From contig JANQPB010000039.1 of NCBI GenBank assembly GCA_028285495.1, forward strand, positions 45,214 through 109,213: DNA of 64,000 nucleotides, written 5' to 3'. Shown piece after piece: positions 23,429 to 31,471 of this stretch. The notes beneath the pieces were generated by a model, which worked only from the letters and a program-made list of their open reading frames with translations, searched no databases and was not told the DNA's origin. A program made the position numbers and the translations under genes. Source of the DNA: Acidimicrobiales bacterium (lineage in GTDB: Bacteria > Actinomycetota > Acidimicrobiia > Acidimicrobiales > SZUA-35). Every line of letters begins with the position of its first letter. The first letter of the stretch is position 1.

Positions 23429-24109
23429 ATGAGCGGGATCGCCGTGTTCGACATCAACGAGACCACCCTCGACCTGGCCCCGGTTCGGGCGGTGATCGAC
23501 GAGCTGGTGCCCGGCGAGGGCGGGACCCGGGCCTGGTTCGCCCGGTTGCTGCAGCTCTCGATGACCGTGACCGCCGTCGGCACGAGCGCCGAGACCGACT
23601 TCGGCACGCTGGCCCGCCAGGCGCTGGTCGCCGTCGCCGCCACCGGCGGGCCGGACCGGGCGGCGACCATCGACGACGAGGCGCTCGGCCGGCTCGGCGA
23701 GGCGATGACCCACCTCCCGCCCCACCCCGACGTGGCGGGCGGGCTCGATCGCCTGGCCGCCGCCGGCTGGCGGCTGGTGGCCCTCACCAACAGCGCCCCG
23801 GCGGCCGTGACCGCCCAGCTGGAGGCGGCCGGCCTTGCCCCCCGGTTCGAGCACATCCTGTCGGTGGCCGAGGTCGGCCGGTTCAAGCCGGCCCCGGAGC
23901 CCTACCGTCACGCCGCCGCGGTCGTCGGCGTCGACCCGTCCGAGCTGTTGATGGTGGCCAGCCACGACTGGGACCTCGCCGGGGCCAAGGCGGTGGGGAT
24001 GTCGACCGCCTTCGTCGACCGGCCCGGTCAGTCGTGGTCGCCGACGTTCGCCGCGCCCGATCTCACCGTCGCCGGCTTCGGCGAGCTGGCCGACCGTCTG
24101 CTCGGCTGA
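23429..24109 (+). CDS. Type II haloacid dehalogenase-like hydrolase
   Basis: This HAD-superfamily hydrolase has 226 residues. Motif I is AVFDINETTLDL with the nucleophilic aspartate. Motif II is the serine/threonine in LVALTNSAPAAV. Motif III is the lysine in VGRFKPAPEPYRHA, and motif IV is LMVASHDWDLAGAKAVG. The S-N-G-N-like arrangement and the VASHDWDL stretch are typical of L-2-haloacid dehalogenases rather than phosphatases, although activity on halogenated acids is untested. The ATG at 23429 lies six bases after a -10-like hexamer; an upstream in-frame ATG overlaps the divergent start. It is divergent from the amidohydrolase and convergent with udp. Confidence 0.82.
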   Translation: MSGIAVFDINETTLDLAPVRAVIDELVPGEGGTRAWFARLLQLSMTVTAVGTSAETDFGTLARQALVAVAATGGPDRAATIDDEALGRLGEAMTHLPPHPDVAGGLDRLAAAGWRLVALTNSAPAAVTAQLEAAGLAPRFEHILSVAEVGRFKPAPEPYRHAAAVVGVDPSELLMVASHDWDLAGAKAVGMSTAFVDRPGQSWSPTFAAPDLTVAGFGELADRLLG

Positions 24110-24125
24110 CCCGACCGGTCGCCGG

Positions 24126-24167
24126 GTCGGTTCCGTCGCTTCCGGTCGTCGCGACGGCAGAACCGAC
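24126..24167. terminator. Long hairpin between convergent HAD and udp genes
   Basis: GTCGGTTC-CGTCGC pairs with GCGACG-GCA-GAACCGAC across an 11-nt loop, with a 3-nt bulge. It lies between two convergent stops and could terminate both. Confidence 0.6.
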
Positions 24168-24221
24168 AGATTCGCAGCCAGAACGGACGAGATCGTGCCG
24201 ACCGTCCGGCGACCGGCGGAG

Positions 24222-25007
24222 CTACCCGGCGAGCAGGCGGCGGGCGGCCTCGACGACCACGCGGACCGCCAGGGCCTCGGTCTCGGCAACGCTGGCCTCG
24301 TCGACGATGGCCTCCGACTCGGTCCGCTGGGCGATCACGCCGGCCACGCAACCGGCGCTCCAGCCGTTGGCCCCGCACATCGTGAACAGGGTGGCCGACT
24401 CCATCTCGTAGTTGAGCACCCCGATCCGCCGCCACTCCGCGAGGCTGCCCCGGAACGCCGGTGTCACCTGGCCGGCCACGGTGTCGTAGCGCTCCTGGCC
24501 CGGGTAGAACGTGTCCGACGAGGCGGTCACGCCGACCCGGTACGGGGCGTCGAGCGCCTCGGCCGCATCGACCAGGGCCCGGGTGCACTCGAAGGCGGAC
24601 GCCGCCGGGTACTCGAGCGGGGCGAAGTGGCGGCTGGCGCCGTCGAGGCGGACTGCGGCCTGGGTGACCACCAGGTGCCCGGTCGGCAGGTCGGGCTGGA
24701 TCGAGCCCGTCGTGCCGACCCGGAGGAAGGTGGTGATCCCGAGCTGGCCCAGCTCCTCGACGGCCACGGACGTCGACGGTCCGCCGACACCGGTGGAGCA
24801 GACGATCACCGGGTGCCCGCCGACCGAGGCCCGGAAGCTCGTGAACTCCCGGTTGGTGGCCAGGTGGACGGGATCGTCCATCGTCTCGGCGATCCGACCG
24901 ACCCTGGCCGGGTCGCCCGGCACGATGGCCAGCCGGGCCCCGGCGACGTCGTCGGTTGACAGGGCGAGGTGCATCACGGGGGCACCGCTCGAAGTCTCAG
25001 CGCTCAC
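24222..25007 (-). CDS. udp: Uridine phosphorylase
   Basis: This nucleoside phosphorylase of the PNP/Udp family (261 residues) catalyses phosphorolysis of uridine or related pyrimidine nucleosides. It has the phosphate-site glycine in AIVPGDPARVGRIAE, the ribose and phosphate site FLRVGTTGSIQPDLP, and the family signature VLNYEMESATLFTMC, whose Glu-Met-Glu binds ribose. The start is the GTG at 25007. TAGCAT-like spacing holds here: a TACGAT -10 box lies six bases upstream with no ribosome-binding site. It sits next to the aminotransferase but is divergent from it, so it is probably unrelated to sulfonate use. With deoC it supports pyrimidine nucleoside salvage. Confidence 0.85.
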   Translation of the reverse strand: MSAETSSGAPVMHLALSTDDVAGARLAIVPGDPARVGRIAETMDDPVHLATNREFTSFRASVGGHPVIVCSTGVGGPSTSVAVEELGQLGITTFLRVGTTGSIQPDLPTGHLVVTQAAVRLDGASRHFAPLEYPAASAFECTRALVDAAEALDAPYRVGVTASSDTFYPGQERYDTVAGQVTPAFRGSLAEWRRIGVLNYEMESATLFTMCGANGWSAGCVAGVIAQRTESEAIVDEASVAETEALAVRVVVEAARRLLAG

Positions 25008-25013
25008 GCTGCG

Positions 25014-25019
25014 ATCGTA
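25014..25019 (-). promoter_or_regulatory. Leaderless-type -10 box for udp
   Basis: TACGAT, six bases, then GTG on the minus strand. Confidence 0.5.
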
Positions 25020-25093
25020 GCCCGGACGGGCGACCGGCCGAAGCGTCACCGAGCGCCATGGGAACGAGCCCCTTCCCCCACCGCGACACCGAT

Positions 25094-25128
25094 GTTAGAG
25101 TCTCTTGCACGCCGCGAAGGTGTCTAAC
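25094..25128 (+). promoter_or_regulatory. Inverted repeat upstream of the aminotransferase
   Basis: GTTAGA (25094-25099) and TCTAAC (25123-25128) are perfect inverted copies 23 nt apart. They are the most AT-rich elements in the udp-tpa intergenic region and a likely operator or promoter element. The regulator is unknown. Confidence 0.35.
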
Positions 25129-25199
25129 GGGGCTCATGGGAGGAGCAGCCGTTCGCCACCCGGTCGGCGACCGGCACGAGCAACCGAGGGGGCGTTTCC

Positions 25200-26570
25200 G
25201 TGGCCTTGTCGACCTCCGATCTCGACACGCAGCGATTGGCCCAGAGCCATCTGCTTCCCCACTTCACGAAGGGCCAACACTGGCGGAGTGACGGCCTCGG
25301 CGTCATCGAGCGGGGCGAGGGCTGCTACGTGTACGACACCGACGGCGTCGAGTACCTCGATGGCCTGGCCGGGCTGTTCTGCTCGAACCTCGGCCACGGT
25401 CGGGCCGACCTGGCCGCCGTCGCAGCCGAGCAGATGGAGAAGCTGGCGTTCTACCCGACGTGGGGCTGGGCCAACCCGCCGGCAGCCGAGGCCGCCTCGA
25501 TGATCGCCGGTCGCGCCCCCGGCGACCTCGACGAGGTCTTCTTCGTCAGCTCCGGCTCCGAGGCGATGGAGTCGGCGCTCAAGCTCGCCCGCTCGTACCA
25601 CCTGAGCCGCGGCGACGAGGGGCGCTACAAGGTGATCGCCCGCGAGTGGTGCTATCACGGCACCACCCTCGGTGCGCTCGCGGTGACCGGTGTGCCCAAG
25701 ATCCGCGGGCCCTACGAGCCGATGCTGTGGGACGGCGTCCGCCATGTCCGCAACACCCTCGGCGACACCGCCGAGGCCCTGGCCTCGGCCGCTGCGGTCG
25801 AGGAGATGATCGTGGCCGAGGGACCCGAGACCGTGGCCGCAGTGGTGGCCGAGCCGGTCCAGAACGGCCGGGGTGGCCTGGTCCCGCCGGCCGGCTACTG
25901 GCAGGAGCTCCGGCGGATCTGCGACCGCCACGGGGTGCTGCTGGTGGCCGACGAGGTGATCTGCGCCTTCGGCCGATTCGGCCACTGGTTCGCCAGCGAG
26001 CGCTTCGGGGCGGAGCCCGACCTCGTCACCTTCGCCAAGGGCGTGACCAGCGCCTACCTCCCGCTCGGCGGGGTCGTCGCCCGACGTCCGGTCGTCGAGT
26101 CGATCTGGGACTCGCCGATGGCCGCCTACCTGCACGGCTCGACGTTCGGCGGCCACCCGGTCACCACCGCCGTCGCCGTGGCCAACATGACGGCGATGGA
26201 GGACGAGGGGATCATGGGCCACGTCCTGGCCAACGAGGGCGGCTTCCGGCGGCGGATGGACGAGCTGGCGTCGGCCCACCGCTGCGTCGGCGACCTGCGG
26301 GGGCTCGGCTACTTCTATGCGCTGGAGGTGATGGCCGACCGCGAGGAGGGTCGGACGCTGACCGATCACCAGCGGCAGGCGCTGGAGGGCGGGGTGCTGG
26401 CCGGCCACGTGCGCGACGCCCGCCTGCTCATCCGACCGGACGACCGGGGGGCGACGATGCTCGTGGTGTCGCCTCCGCTGATCGCCGACGACGTCGTGCT
26501 CGACGACCTGGCCGACCGCCTCGACCGGGTCCTGGTGGCGGCCGAGGCCTGGATCGCCGGGAACCCCTGA
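25200..26570 (+). CDS. Class III omega-aminotransferase, probably taurine (or beta-alanine):pyruvate type
   Basis: This PLP aminotransferase has 456 residues. Landmarks are YLDGLAGLFCSNLGHGR, the cofactor loop FFVSSGSEAMESALKLA, EWCYHGTTLGALA, the aspartate of VLLVADEVICAFGRFG and the PLP lysine in LVTFAKGVTSAYLPLGG. The class covers omega-amino acid:pyruvate enzymes, including taurine:pyruvate aminotransferase, which makes sulfoacetaldehyde. The xsc gene about 4 kb away, and a permease remnant of the taurine/sulfonate ABC type directly downstream, favour taurine as substrate. Sequence alone does not exclude beta-alanine, putrescine or GABA. The GTG at 25200 follows GAGGGGG. Confidence 0.68.
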   Translation: MALSTSDLDTQRLAQSHLLPHFTKGQHWRSDGLGVIERGEGCYVYDTDGVEYLDGLAGLFCSNLGHGRADLAAVAAEQMEKLAFYPTWGWANPPAAEAASMIAGRAPGDLDEVFFVSSGSEAMESALKLARSYHLSRGDEGRYKVIAREWCYHGTTLGALAVTGVPKIRGPYEPMLWDGVRHVRNTLGDTAEALASAAAVEEMIVAEGPETVAAVVAEPVQNGRGGLVPPAGYWQELRRICDRHGVLLVADEVICAFGRFGHWFASERFGAEPDLVTFAKGVTSAYLPLGGVVARRPVVESIWDSPMAAYLHGSTFGGHPVTTAVAVANMTAMEDEGIMGHVLANEGGFRRRMDELASAHRCVGDLRGLGYFYALEVMADREEGRTLTDHQRQALEGGVLAGHVRDARLLIRPDDRGATMLVVSPPLIADDVVLDDLADRLDRVLVAAEAWIAGNP

Positions 26571-26762
26571 GCTCCGCCGGCGGGTCGATCGAGGTCGCAG
26601 CAGCGGGTGGCGCTGGCCCGCAGCATGATCTTCCGGGCCAGGAACTCCTCCCGGCTCGACGTCGTGGTGGTCGGCATCATCATCGCCGTGCTCGGCGTGC
26701 TGATGGACGTGCTGTTGCGGCTGCTCGAGTCCCGGCTGATCCCGTGGCGGGGCAAGGGCTGA
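26571..26762 (+). pseudogene. Fused remnant of an ABC transporter (ATPase signature joined to permease C-terminus)
   Basis: This start-less stretch is in the same frame as, and directly follows, the aminotransferase stop. It reads SQQRVALARSM, the end of an ABC ATPase signature region. It continues immediately into MIFRARNSSRLDVVVVG, a hydrophobic helix and RLLESRLIPWRGKG, the C-terminal end of a TauC/SsuC-type permease. The most economical reading is an in-frame deletion joining an ATPase gene to a permease gene. Third positions remain G/C, so the event is recent or the source was of similar composition. No ribosome-binding site or plausible start is present, so it is probably not translated. 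Confidence 0.6.
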
Positions 26763-26793
26763 CCGCCGCCGCTCGGACTCGGCGACCGGGACG

Positions 26794-28515
26794 TCAGCCC
26801 GGGCCGGGGAAGAGTCGGTGGAGGACGTCGTAGGACCGGAGCGTGAGCGGCCCGTCGAGGTCGAGCGTGACCGATCGGGCGAACACGTCGGCCAGGCTGT
26901 GGTCGAGGCACACGGCGCCGAGCCGGAGCCCGGGCACGCCGCCGGGGCCCTCGAGCCGGTCGACGACCGAGCGGAGGTGGTCCTCGAGGTAGCCGTCGCG
27001 GTTGGCGTTGGCCGTGGCCGCCTCCATCGGCCACCCGTCGGACACGAGCACGAGGTGGCGGCGTGGTTCAGGGCGCTCGGCCAGCCGGGCTGCGGCCCAG
27101 GCGATGGCCTCGCCGTCGAGGCCCTCCCGGTAGTGGTCGACCCGGAGCATCGCCGCCAGCGACGGCCTGGCCTGGCGCCAGGTCTGGTCCCCGTGTTTGT
27201 AGACGAGGTGCAGGACCTCGGCCAGCCGGCCGGGGTCGGCTGGTGACCCGGCGGCCAGCCAGGCGGAGCGGGCCCGGCCGCCGTTCCAGGCCCCGGTGGT
27301 GAAGCCGAGCACCTCGACCGTGACCCCGGCCATCTCCAGGGCCCGGGCCAGCGTGTCGAGGAGGACCGCCGCCGCCTCGTAGCGCTGGAGCTTCATCGAG
27401 CCCGAGGTGTCGACCAGGAACGTCACGGCGGCGTCGCTGGCCGGACGGTCGGTCGGGATGCGGCGGATCTCGGGGTCGGTCGGGCTGGCCACGAGACGGG
27501 CCAGCCTGGCCGGGTCGAGCTCGCCGTACTCGTGGCCGCCGGACCACCCGTCGGTCCTCGGGGCGGCGAACAGGTGCTGGAGCCGCTGGGCCAGTCTGGC
27601 CACGCTGACCGTCTGGGCCGCGGCGGCCCGGTCGAGCTCGGTCCGGAGCCGGCGGAGGCTCTCGGTCCGGTAGAGCGAGGCCCCGGTCGCGGCCCGGTCG
27701 TAGGCGGTGGTGTAGACGTGGTAGTCGCCAAGCGCCGGCGGGCCGGCGGCCTCGACCTCGGCCTCGCCGAGGCGGTCGTCGAGGTCGTCCCAGTCGATGG
27801 CCGCGAGCAACCGGTTGCGCTCGACCACCTCGGGGGCCTCGTCGCCGGACTCGTCGCCGTCGGCCGCCAGCTCGGCCACGAGGCGGGCGATCTCCCTGGC
27901 CGGCTCGGCGAACGCCCGCTGGGAGCCGGCGGTGGGGGGCAGCTCCCGGAGGGCGTGGCCGACGAGGCGGGCCAGGTTGCCTCTCGTCGTCTCGATGAGG
28001 TCGTCGACCGCCTCGGAGCTGGCCCGCCGGAGCAGCCGGTAGCGGAGCATGTGGGTGATGGTGAACACGAGGAGGCCGACGCCGGTCTCGGCGATCCGCT
28101 CCCCCGCCGCCGTGTCGCTCCACCGATCGAAGGCGGCGGCGATGTTGTGGCCGACGCCGCGCAGCTCGGGCTCGGCCAGCGACTCGCAGCGGAACTGCTC
28201 GGCGATGTCGAAGACGACCCGTTCGAGCAGCGGCTCCGGAGCCAGCGCCCGGTGGAGGGTTCGGTCGCTGTGGCGGACCCGCAGCCCGAGCGCATCGGTC
28301 ACGCCGCGCCGCTGGCGGTCGTCGAGACCGTCGAGCTCGACGGTCAGGTAGGGGACGACGATGCCGAGCGGCTCTCGGTCGATCTCGACCCGGCCACCCC
28401 GGAGCTCGGCCCCCGGTCGGCGAGCGAGGGCCCGCAGCCCGGCGCCGCCGAGCTGCTCGGTCCGCCGTCGCCGTGCGGCGTCCGACAGCCCGGGATCCGT
28501 CCCAGTGGCCGCCAT
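26794..28515 (-). CDS. cobT: CobT-like cobaltochelatase subunit with VWA domain
   Basis: This 573-residue protein has the layout of aerobic cobaltochelatase subunit CobT. A long helical N-terminal part is followed by the family stretch DYHVYTTAYDRA, then RLRTELDRAAAAQTVSVARL, and LDPARLARLVASP. The C-terminal von Willebrand A domain carries the MIDAS motif FLVDTSGSMK. CobT works with the AAA+ protein CobS and the large CobN to insert cobalt into hydrogenobyrinic acid diamide. It starts 4 bp after cobS. No cobN or other cobalamin genes are in the window. The pair may serve the usual chelatase from a distance or act as a MoxR-VWA-type chaperone for another complex. Confidence 0.78.
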   Translation of the reverse strand: MAATGTDPGLSDAARRRRTEQLGGAGLRALARRPGAELRGGRVEIDREPLGIVVPYLTVELDGLDDRQRRGVTDALGLRVRHSDRTLHRALAPEPLLERVVFDIAEQFRCESLAEPELRGVGHNIAAAFDRWSDTAAGERIAETGVGLLVFTITHMLRYRLLRRASSEAVDDLIETTRGNLARLVGHALRELPPTAGSQRAFAEPAREIARLVAELAADGDESGDEAPEVVERNRLLAAIDWDDLDDRLGEAEVEAAGPPALGDYHVYTTAYDRAATGASLYRTESLRRLRTELDRAAAAQTVSVARLAQRLQHLFAAPRTDGWSGGHEYGELDPARLARLVASPTDPEIRRIPTDRPASDAAVTFLVDTSGSMKLQRYEAAAVLLDTLARALEMAGVTVEVLGFTTGAWNGGRARSAWLAAGSPADPGRLAEVLHLVYKHGDQTWRQARPSLAAMLRVDHYREGLDGEAIAWAAARLAERPEPRRHLVLVSDGWPMEAATANANRDGYLEDHLRSVVDRLEGPGGVPGLRLGAVCLDHSLADVFARSVTLDLDGPLTLRSYDVLHRLFPGPG

Positions 28516-28519
28516 CGCC

Positions 28520-29497
28520 TCAGGCGTCGTCGCCGCCGGCGGCTCCGTCGGGGAACAGCTCGGCGTCGAAGACCCGCTGGTAGTACTCGCCGACCACGGG
28601 CCACTCGCCCGGGTCGCAGCGGTTGACGAAGGTCAGCCGGAACGCGGCCTCGACCGAGCCGAACACGGCCACGTTCTCCGCCCAGTTCACGACGGTCCGG
28701 GGCGACATCACCGTCGACAGGTCGCCGGCGGCGAAGCCGGTCCTGGTCATGGCCGCCACCGCCACCATCGACGCGGCCAGCGCCGATCCGTCGGCCCGCT
28801 CCGCCAGCGTCGGGACCTGGCCGAGCACCATCGCCGCCTCGGTCTCGGGTGGCAGGTAGTCGAGGTTGGCCACGACGCTCCAGCGGTCGAGCTGGGCCTG
28901 GTTCAGCACGTTGGTCCCCCGGTACAGGCCGGTCAGGTCGCCGAGCCCGAGCGTGTTGGTGGTGGCCAGCAGCCGGAACCGGGCGTTGGGCTCGATCACC
29001 TCGTTCTGGTCGAGCAGGGTGAAGCGGCCGTCGCGCTCGAGGACGCGCTGGATCACGAACATGACGTCGGGCCGGCCGGCGTCGAGCTCGTCGAAGACCA
29101 GGGCCACCGGTCGGCGGATGGCAAACGGCAGGAGGCCCTCGGCGAACTCGGTGACCTGCCGGCCGTCGCGAACGACGACCGTGTCCCGGCCGACGAGGTC
29201 CATCCTCGTGACGTGGCCGTCGAGGTTGATGCGAACGCAGGGCCAGCCGAGCCGGGCCGCGACCTGCTCGACGTGGGTCGACTTGCCGGTGCCGTGGGCC
29301 CCGGTGACGAGGACCCGGCGGTTGTGCTCGAAGCCGGCCAGGATGGCCACCGTCGCCTCGGGGTCGAACCGGTAGGCCGGGTCGACGGTCGGCACGAGGC
29401 CGTCCAGGCCGTCGAGCTCGGGATCACCCGGCTCGAAGGCCTGGACCTTCATCGGTGAGGAGAACCCGAAGACCTCCCCGACCTCGATCAGCCGCAC
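28520..29497 (-). CDS. cobS: CobS-like AAA+ ATPase (MoxR/CobS type)
   Basis: This AAA+ ATPase of 325 residues closely follows the CobS pattern. The N-terminal VGEVFGFSSPMKV is followed by Walker A (VTGAHGTGKSTHVEQVAARL), CVRINLDGHVTRMDLVGRD, Walker B (VALVFDELDAGRPDVMF) and RLLATTNTLGLGDLTGLY. The C-terminal part has DLSTVMSPRTVVNWAEN and LTFVNRCD. CobS drives the conformational changes of cobaltochelatase together with CobT. The start is a GTG at 29497 with no ribosome-binding site. A perfect 13-bp hairpin shared with the end of xsc lies 5 bp upstream. It is followed by cobT 4 bp later. Confidence 0.82.
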   Translation of the reverse strand: MRLIEVGEVFGFSSPMKVQAFEPGDPELDGLDGLVPTVDPAYRFDPEATVAILAGFEHNRRVLVTGAHGTGKSTHVEQVAARLGWPCVRINLDGHVTRMDLVGRDTVVVRDGRQVTEFAEGLLPFAIRRPVALVFDELDAGRPDVMFVIQRVLERDGRFTLLDQNEVIEPNARFRLLATTNTLGLGDLTGLYRGTNVLNQAQLDRWSVVANLDYLPPETEAAMVLGQVPTLAERADGSALAASMVAVAAMTRTGFAAGDLSTVMSPRTVVNWAENVAVFGSVEAAFRLTFVNRCDPGEWPVVGEYYQRVFDAELFPDGAAGGDDA

Positions 29498-29502
29498 GTG
29501 GT

Positions 29503-29533
29503 TACGTCTGATCAGCTGCGCTGATCAGACGTA
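29503..29533 (-). terminator. Perfect 13-bp hairpin at the xsc/cobS junction
   Basis: TACGTCTGATCAG and CTGATCAGACGTA flank a 5-nt loop. The stem contains the last two codons and the stop codon of xsc and ends 5 bp before the cobS start. It has no T-run. It may terminate, attenuate or stabilise the xsc transcript. Confidence 0.5.
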
Positions 29534-31291
29534 GTCCTTGTACTTGTCGAGGTGGCGGACCGGCTTGGACAGGGCGTCCTTGCGGAACGGGTCGCCGAGC
29601 TCCTGGGTGCACATGATCTCGATGACCGTGGTCTTGCCCTCGTTCATCTGGGCGTCGATGGCGTCGGTCAGCGCAGCCCCGACGTTGTCGAGCTTGTCGA
29701 CCCGGACGCCCTCGGCCCCCATCGAGCGGGCGATCTCGGCGTAGTTCTCGCCGCCGTCCAGCTCGCCGGCAACGAACCGGCGGCCGTAGAAGTCGACCTG
29801 GTTCTTCTTCTCGGCCCCCCACTGCCGGTTGTGGAACACCACCGCGGTGACCGGGATGCCGTGGCGGACCGCGGTCATCGTCTCGACCATCGACATGGCC
29901 CAGGCCCCGTCGCCGGCGTACGACACGGCCGGCCGGTCCATCGCCGCGGCCTTGGCCCCGATGATCGTCGGCAGGGCGTAGCCGCAGTTGCCCCAGCTCA
30001 TGGCGGCGAAGAAGGAGCGTGGCTCCTCGAACCGGAGGTAGCTGTTGGCCACCGAGTTGATGTTGCCGATGTCGGTCGACACCATCACCCGGGGCGGCAT
30101 CGCCTTCTCCAGCTCCCGCAGCACCTGGCGGGGGTGCAGCCAGTCGCCGGGCAGGTCCTTGGCCTCGGCGATGGCCTCGACCGAGAAGTCGTCGGTCTCG
30201 TGGATCCAGGCGTCGAGCTCGTCCTCCCACGCCTGCTTCTCGCTCGCGGTGGTGGCGGCCCTGGCCTCCCTGGTGGCGTCGCAGGCCAGCTCCCGGCCAT
30301 CGAGCCGGCGGGTGAGGGCGGTGGCGGCGGCGCCGGCGTCGCCGTGGATCCCGACCGAGATCTTCTTGACCAGGCCGAGCATCTTGTTGTCGGCGTCGAC
30401 CTGGATGATCTTGGCGTCGTTGGGCCAGTACTCGAGCCCGTGCTGGGGCAGCGTGCCGAAGGGACCGAGGCGGGTGCCGAGGGCCAGCACCACGTCGGCC
30501 TGGCTGATCAGCTTCATCGCCGCCTTCGAGCCCTGGTAGCCGAGCGGGCCGCACCACTGCGGGTGGCTGGCGGGGAACGAGTCGTTGTGCAGGTACGAGT
30601 TGACCACCGGGCAGCCGAGGCGCTCGGCCAGGGCGATGCACTCACCCACGGCGTCGCCCTGCACGACACCACCGCCGCTGATGATGACCGGGAACTCGGC
30701 CTCGGCCAGCAGGTCGGCGGCGGCGTTCAGGCTGTCCTCGCCGCCGGGGCCGCGGTCGAGCCGCATCGGCTCGGGGATCTCGACGTCGATGTCGCCGTAG
30801 AACCGGTCGCGGGGGATGTTGAGCTGGGTCGGGCCGAGCTCCGACATCGCCCGGTCGAAGCAGCGGGCCGTGATCTCGGCCATCCGGTTCTCGTTGTTGA
30901 TGTGGCCCTGGTACTTGGTGAACTCCTGGAACATCGGGAGCTGGTTGGCCTCCTGGAAGCCGCCGAGGCCGATGCCCATCGTGCCGGTCTCCGGGGTCAC
31001 GATGACCACCGGGCTGTGGGCCCAGAAGGCGGCGGCGATCGCCGTCACGCAGTTGGAGATGCCGGGGCCGTTCTGGCCGATGACGACGCCGTGGCGGCCC
31101 GAGACCCGGGCGTAGCCGTCGGCCATGTGGGCCGCCCCCTGCTCGTGCACCACCGGGACCAGGCGGATGCCGGCCGGGGCGAAGATGTCCATCGCGTCCA
31201 TGAAGGCCGAGCCCATGATGCCGAAGATGTCGGTCACACCGTTGGCGACGAGGGTCTCGACGAAGGCCTCACTCGGGGTCATTCGGGTCAT
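29525..31291 (-). CDS. xsc: Sulfoacetaldehyde acetyltransferase
   Basis: Xsc is the thiamine-diphosphate enzyme that cleaves sulfoacetaldehyde with phosphate into acetyl phosphate and sulfite. It is the key desulfonation step for taurine, isethionate and sulfoacetate. The 588-residue sequence matches the family from its first residues: TPSEAFVETLVANGVTDIFG, the ThDP glutamate in VPVVHEQGAAHMADGYARV, IGQNGPGISNCVTAIAAAF and GFQEANQLPMFQEFTKYQG. The ThDP-Mg motif is YAGDGAWAMSMVE followed by VVFHNRQWGAEKKNQ. The ATG at 31291 has GGAAGGG upstream. It is divergent from an IclR regulator and followed by cobS and cobT. Phosphotransacetylase and a sulfite exporter are not in the window. Confidence 0.95.
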   Translation of the reverse strand: MTRMTPSEAFVETLVANGVTDIFGIMGSAFMDAMDIFAPAGIRLVPVVHEQGAAHMADGYARVSGRHGVVIGQNGPGISNCVTAIAAAFWAHSPVVIVTPETGTMGIGLGGFQEANQLPMFQEFTKYQGHINNENRMAEITARCFDRAMSELGPTQLNIPRDRFYGDIDVEIPEPMRLDRGPGGEDSLNAAADLLAEAEFPVIISGGGVVQGDAVGECIALAERLGCPVVNSYLHNDSFPASHPQWCGPLGYQGSKAAMKLISQADVVLALGTRLGPFGTLPQHGLEYWPNDAKIIQVDADNKMLGLVKKISVGIHGDAGAAATALTRRLDGRELACDATREARAATTASEKQAWEDELDAWIHETDDFSVEAIAEAKDLPGDWLHPRQVLRELEKAMPPRVMVSTDIGNINSVANSYLRFEEPRSFFAAMSWGNCGYALPTIIGAKAAAMDRPAVSYAGDGAWAMSMVETMTAVRHGIPVTAVVFHNRQWGAEKKNQVDFYGRRFVAGELDGGENYAEIARSMGAEGVRVDKLDNVGAALTDAIDAQMNEGKTTVIEIMCTQELGDPFRKDALSKPVRHLDKYKDYV

Positions 31292-31394
31292 TGCTGGATC
31301 CCTTCCGGTTCTCGGTCGATGGGGGCGGATCGGTCGGTCGGTGTGGCTGCGCGAGCCGTGCCTTGGCGACGCCCGGGGCGGCTATGCCATATTG

Positions 31395-31422
31395 TGGAAG
31401 GCAAACACCATCCGTTGGAAGG
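31395..31422. promoter_or_regulatory. Direct TGGAAGG repeats between xsc and the IclR gene
   Basis: TGGAAGG occurs at 31395-31401 and 31416-31422, 21 bp apart, which is two helical turns. It sits in the AT-richer core of the 180-bp divergent region, next to TATTGT and TATGCCATA. It is a likely binding site for the adjacent IclR protein controlling xsc. Confidence 0.45.
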
Positions 31423-31471
31423 AGTCTGGTCTGCCCACCCTCGCACGTCAATCGCCGACGGGCCCCGGTCG

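Noticed and set aside
26571..26762. Small membrane protein gene after the aminotransferase
   Set aside because: There is no start codon or ribosome-binding site, and the sequence is a junction of two ABC transporter parts, so it is listed as a remnant.
28520..29497. Generic MoxR ATPase of a methanol or CO dehydrogenase maturation set
   Set aside because: The N-terminal segment, the DLVGRD and FDELDAGRPDVMF stretches and the partner protein match CobS/CobT more specifically.
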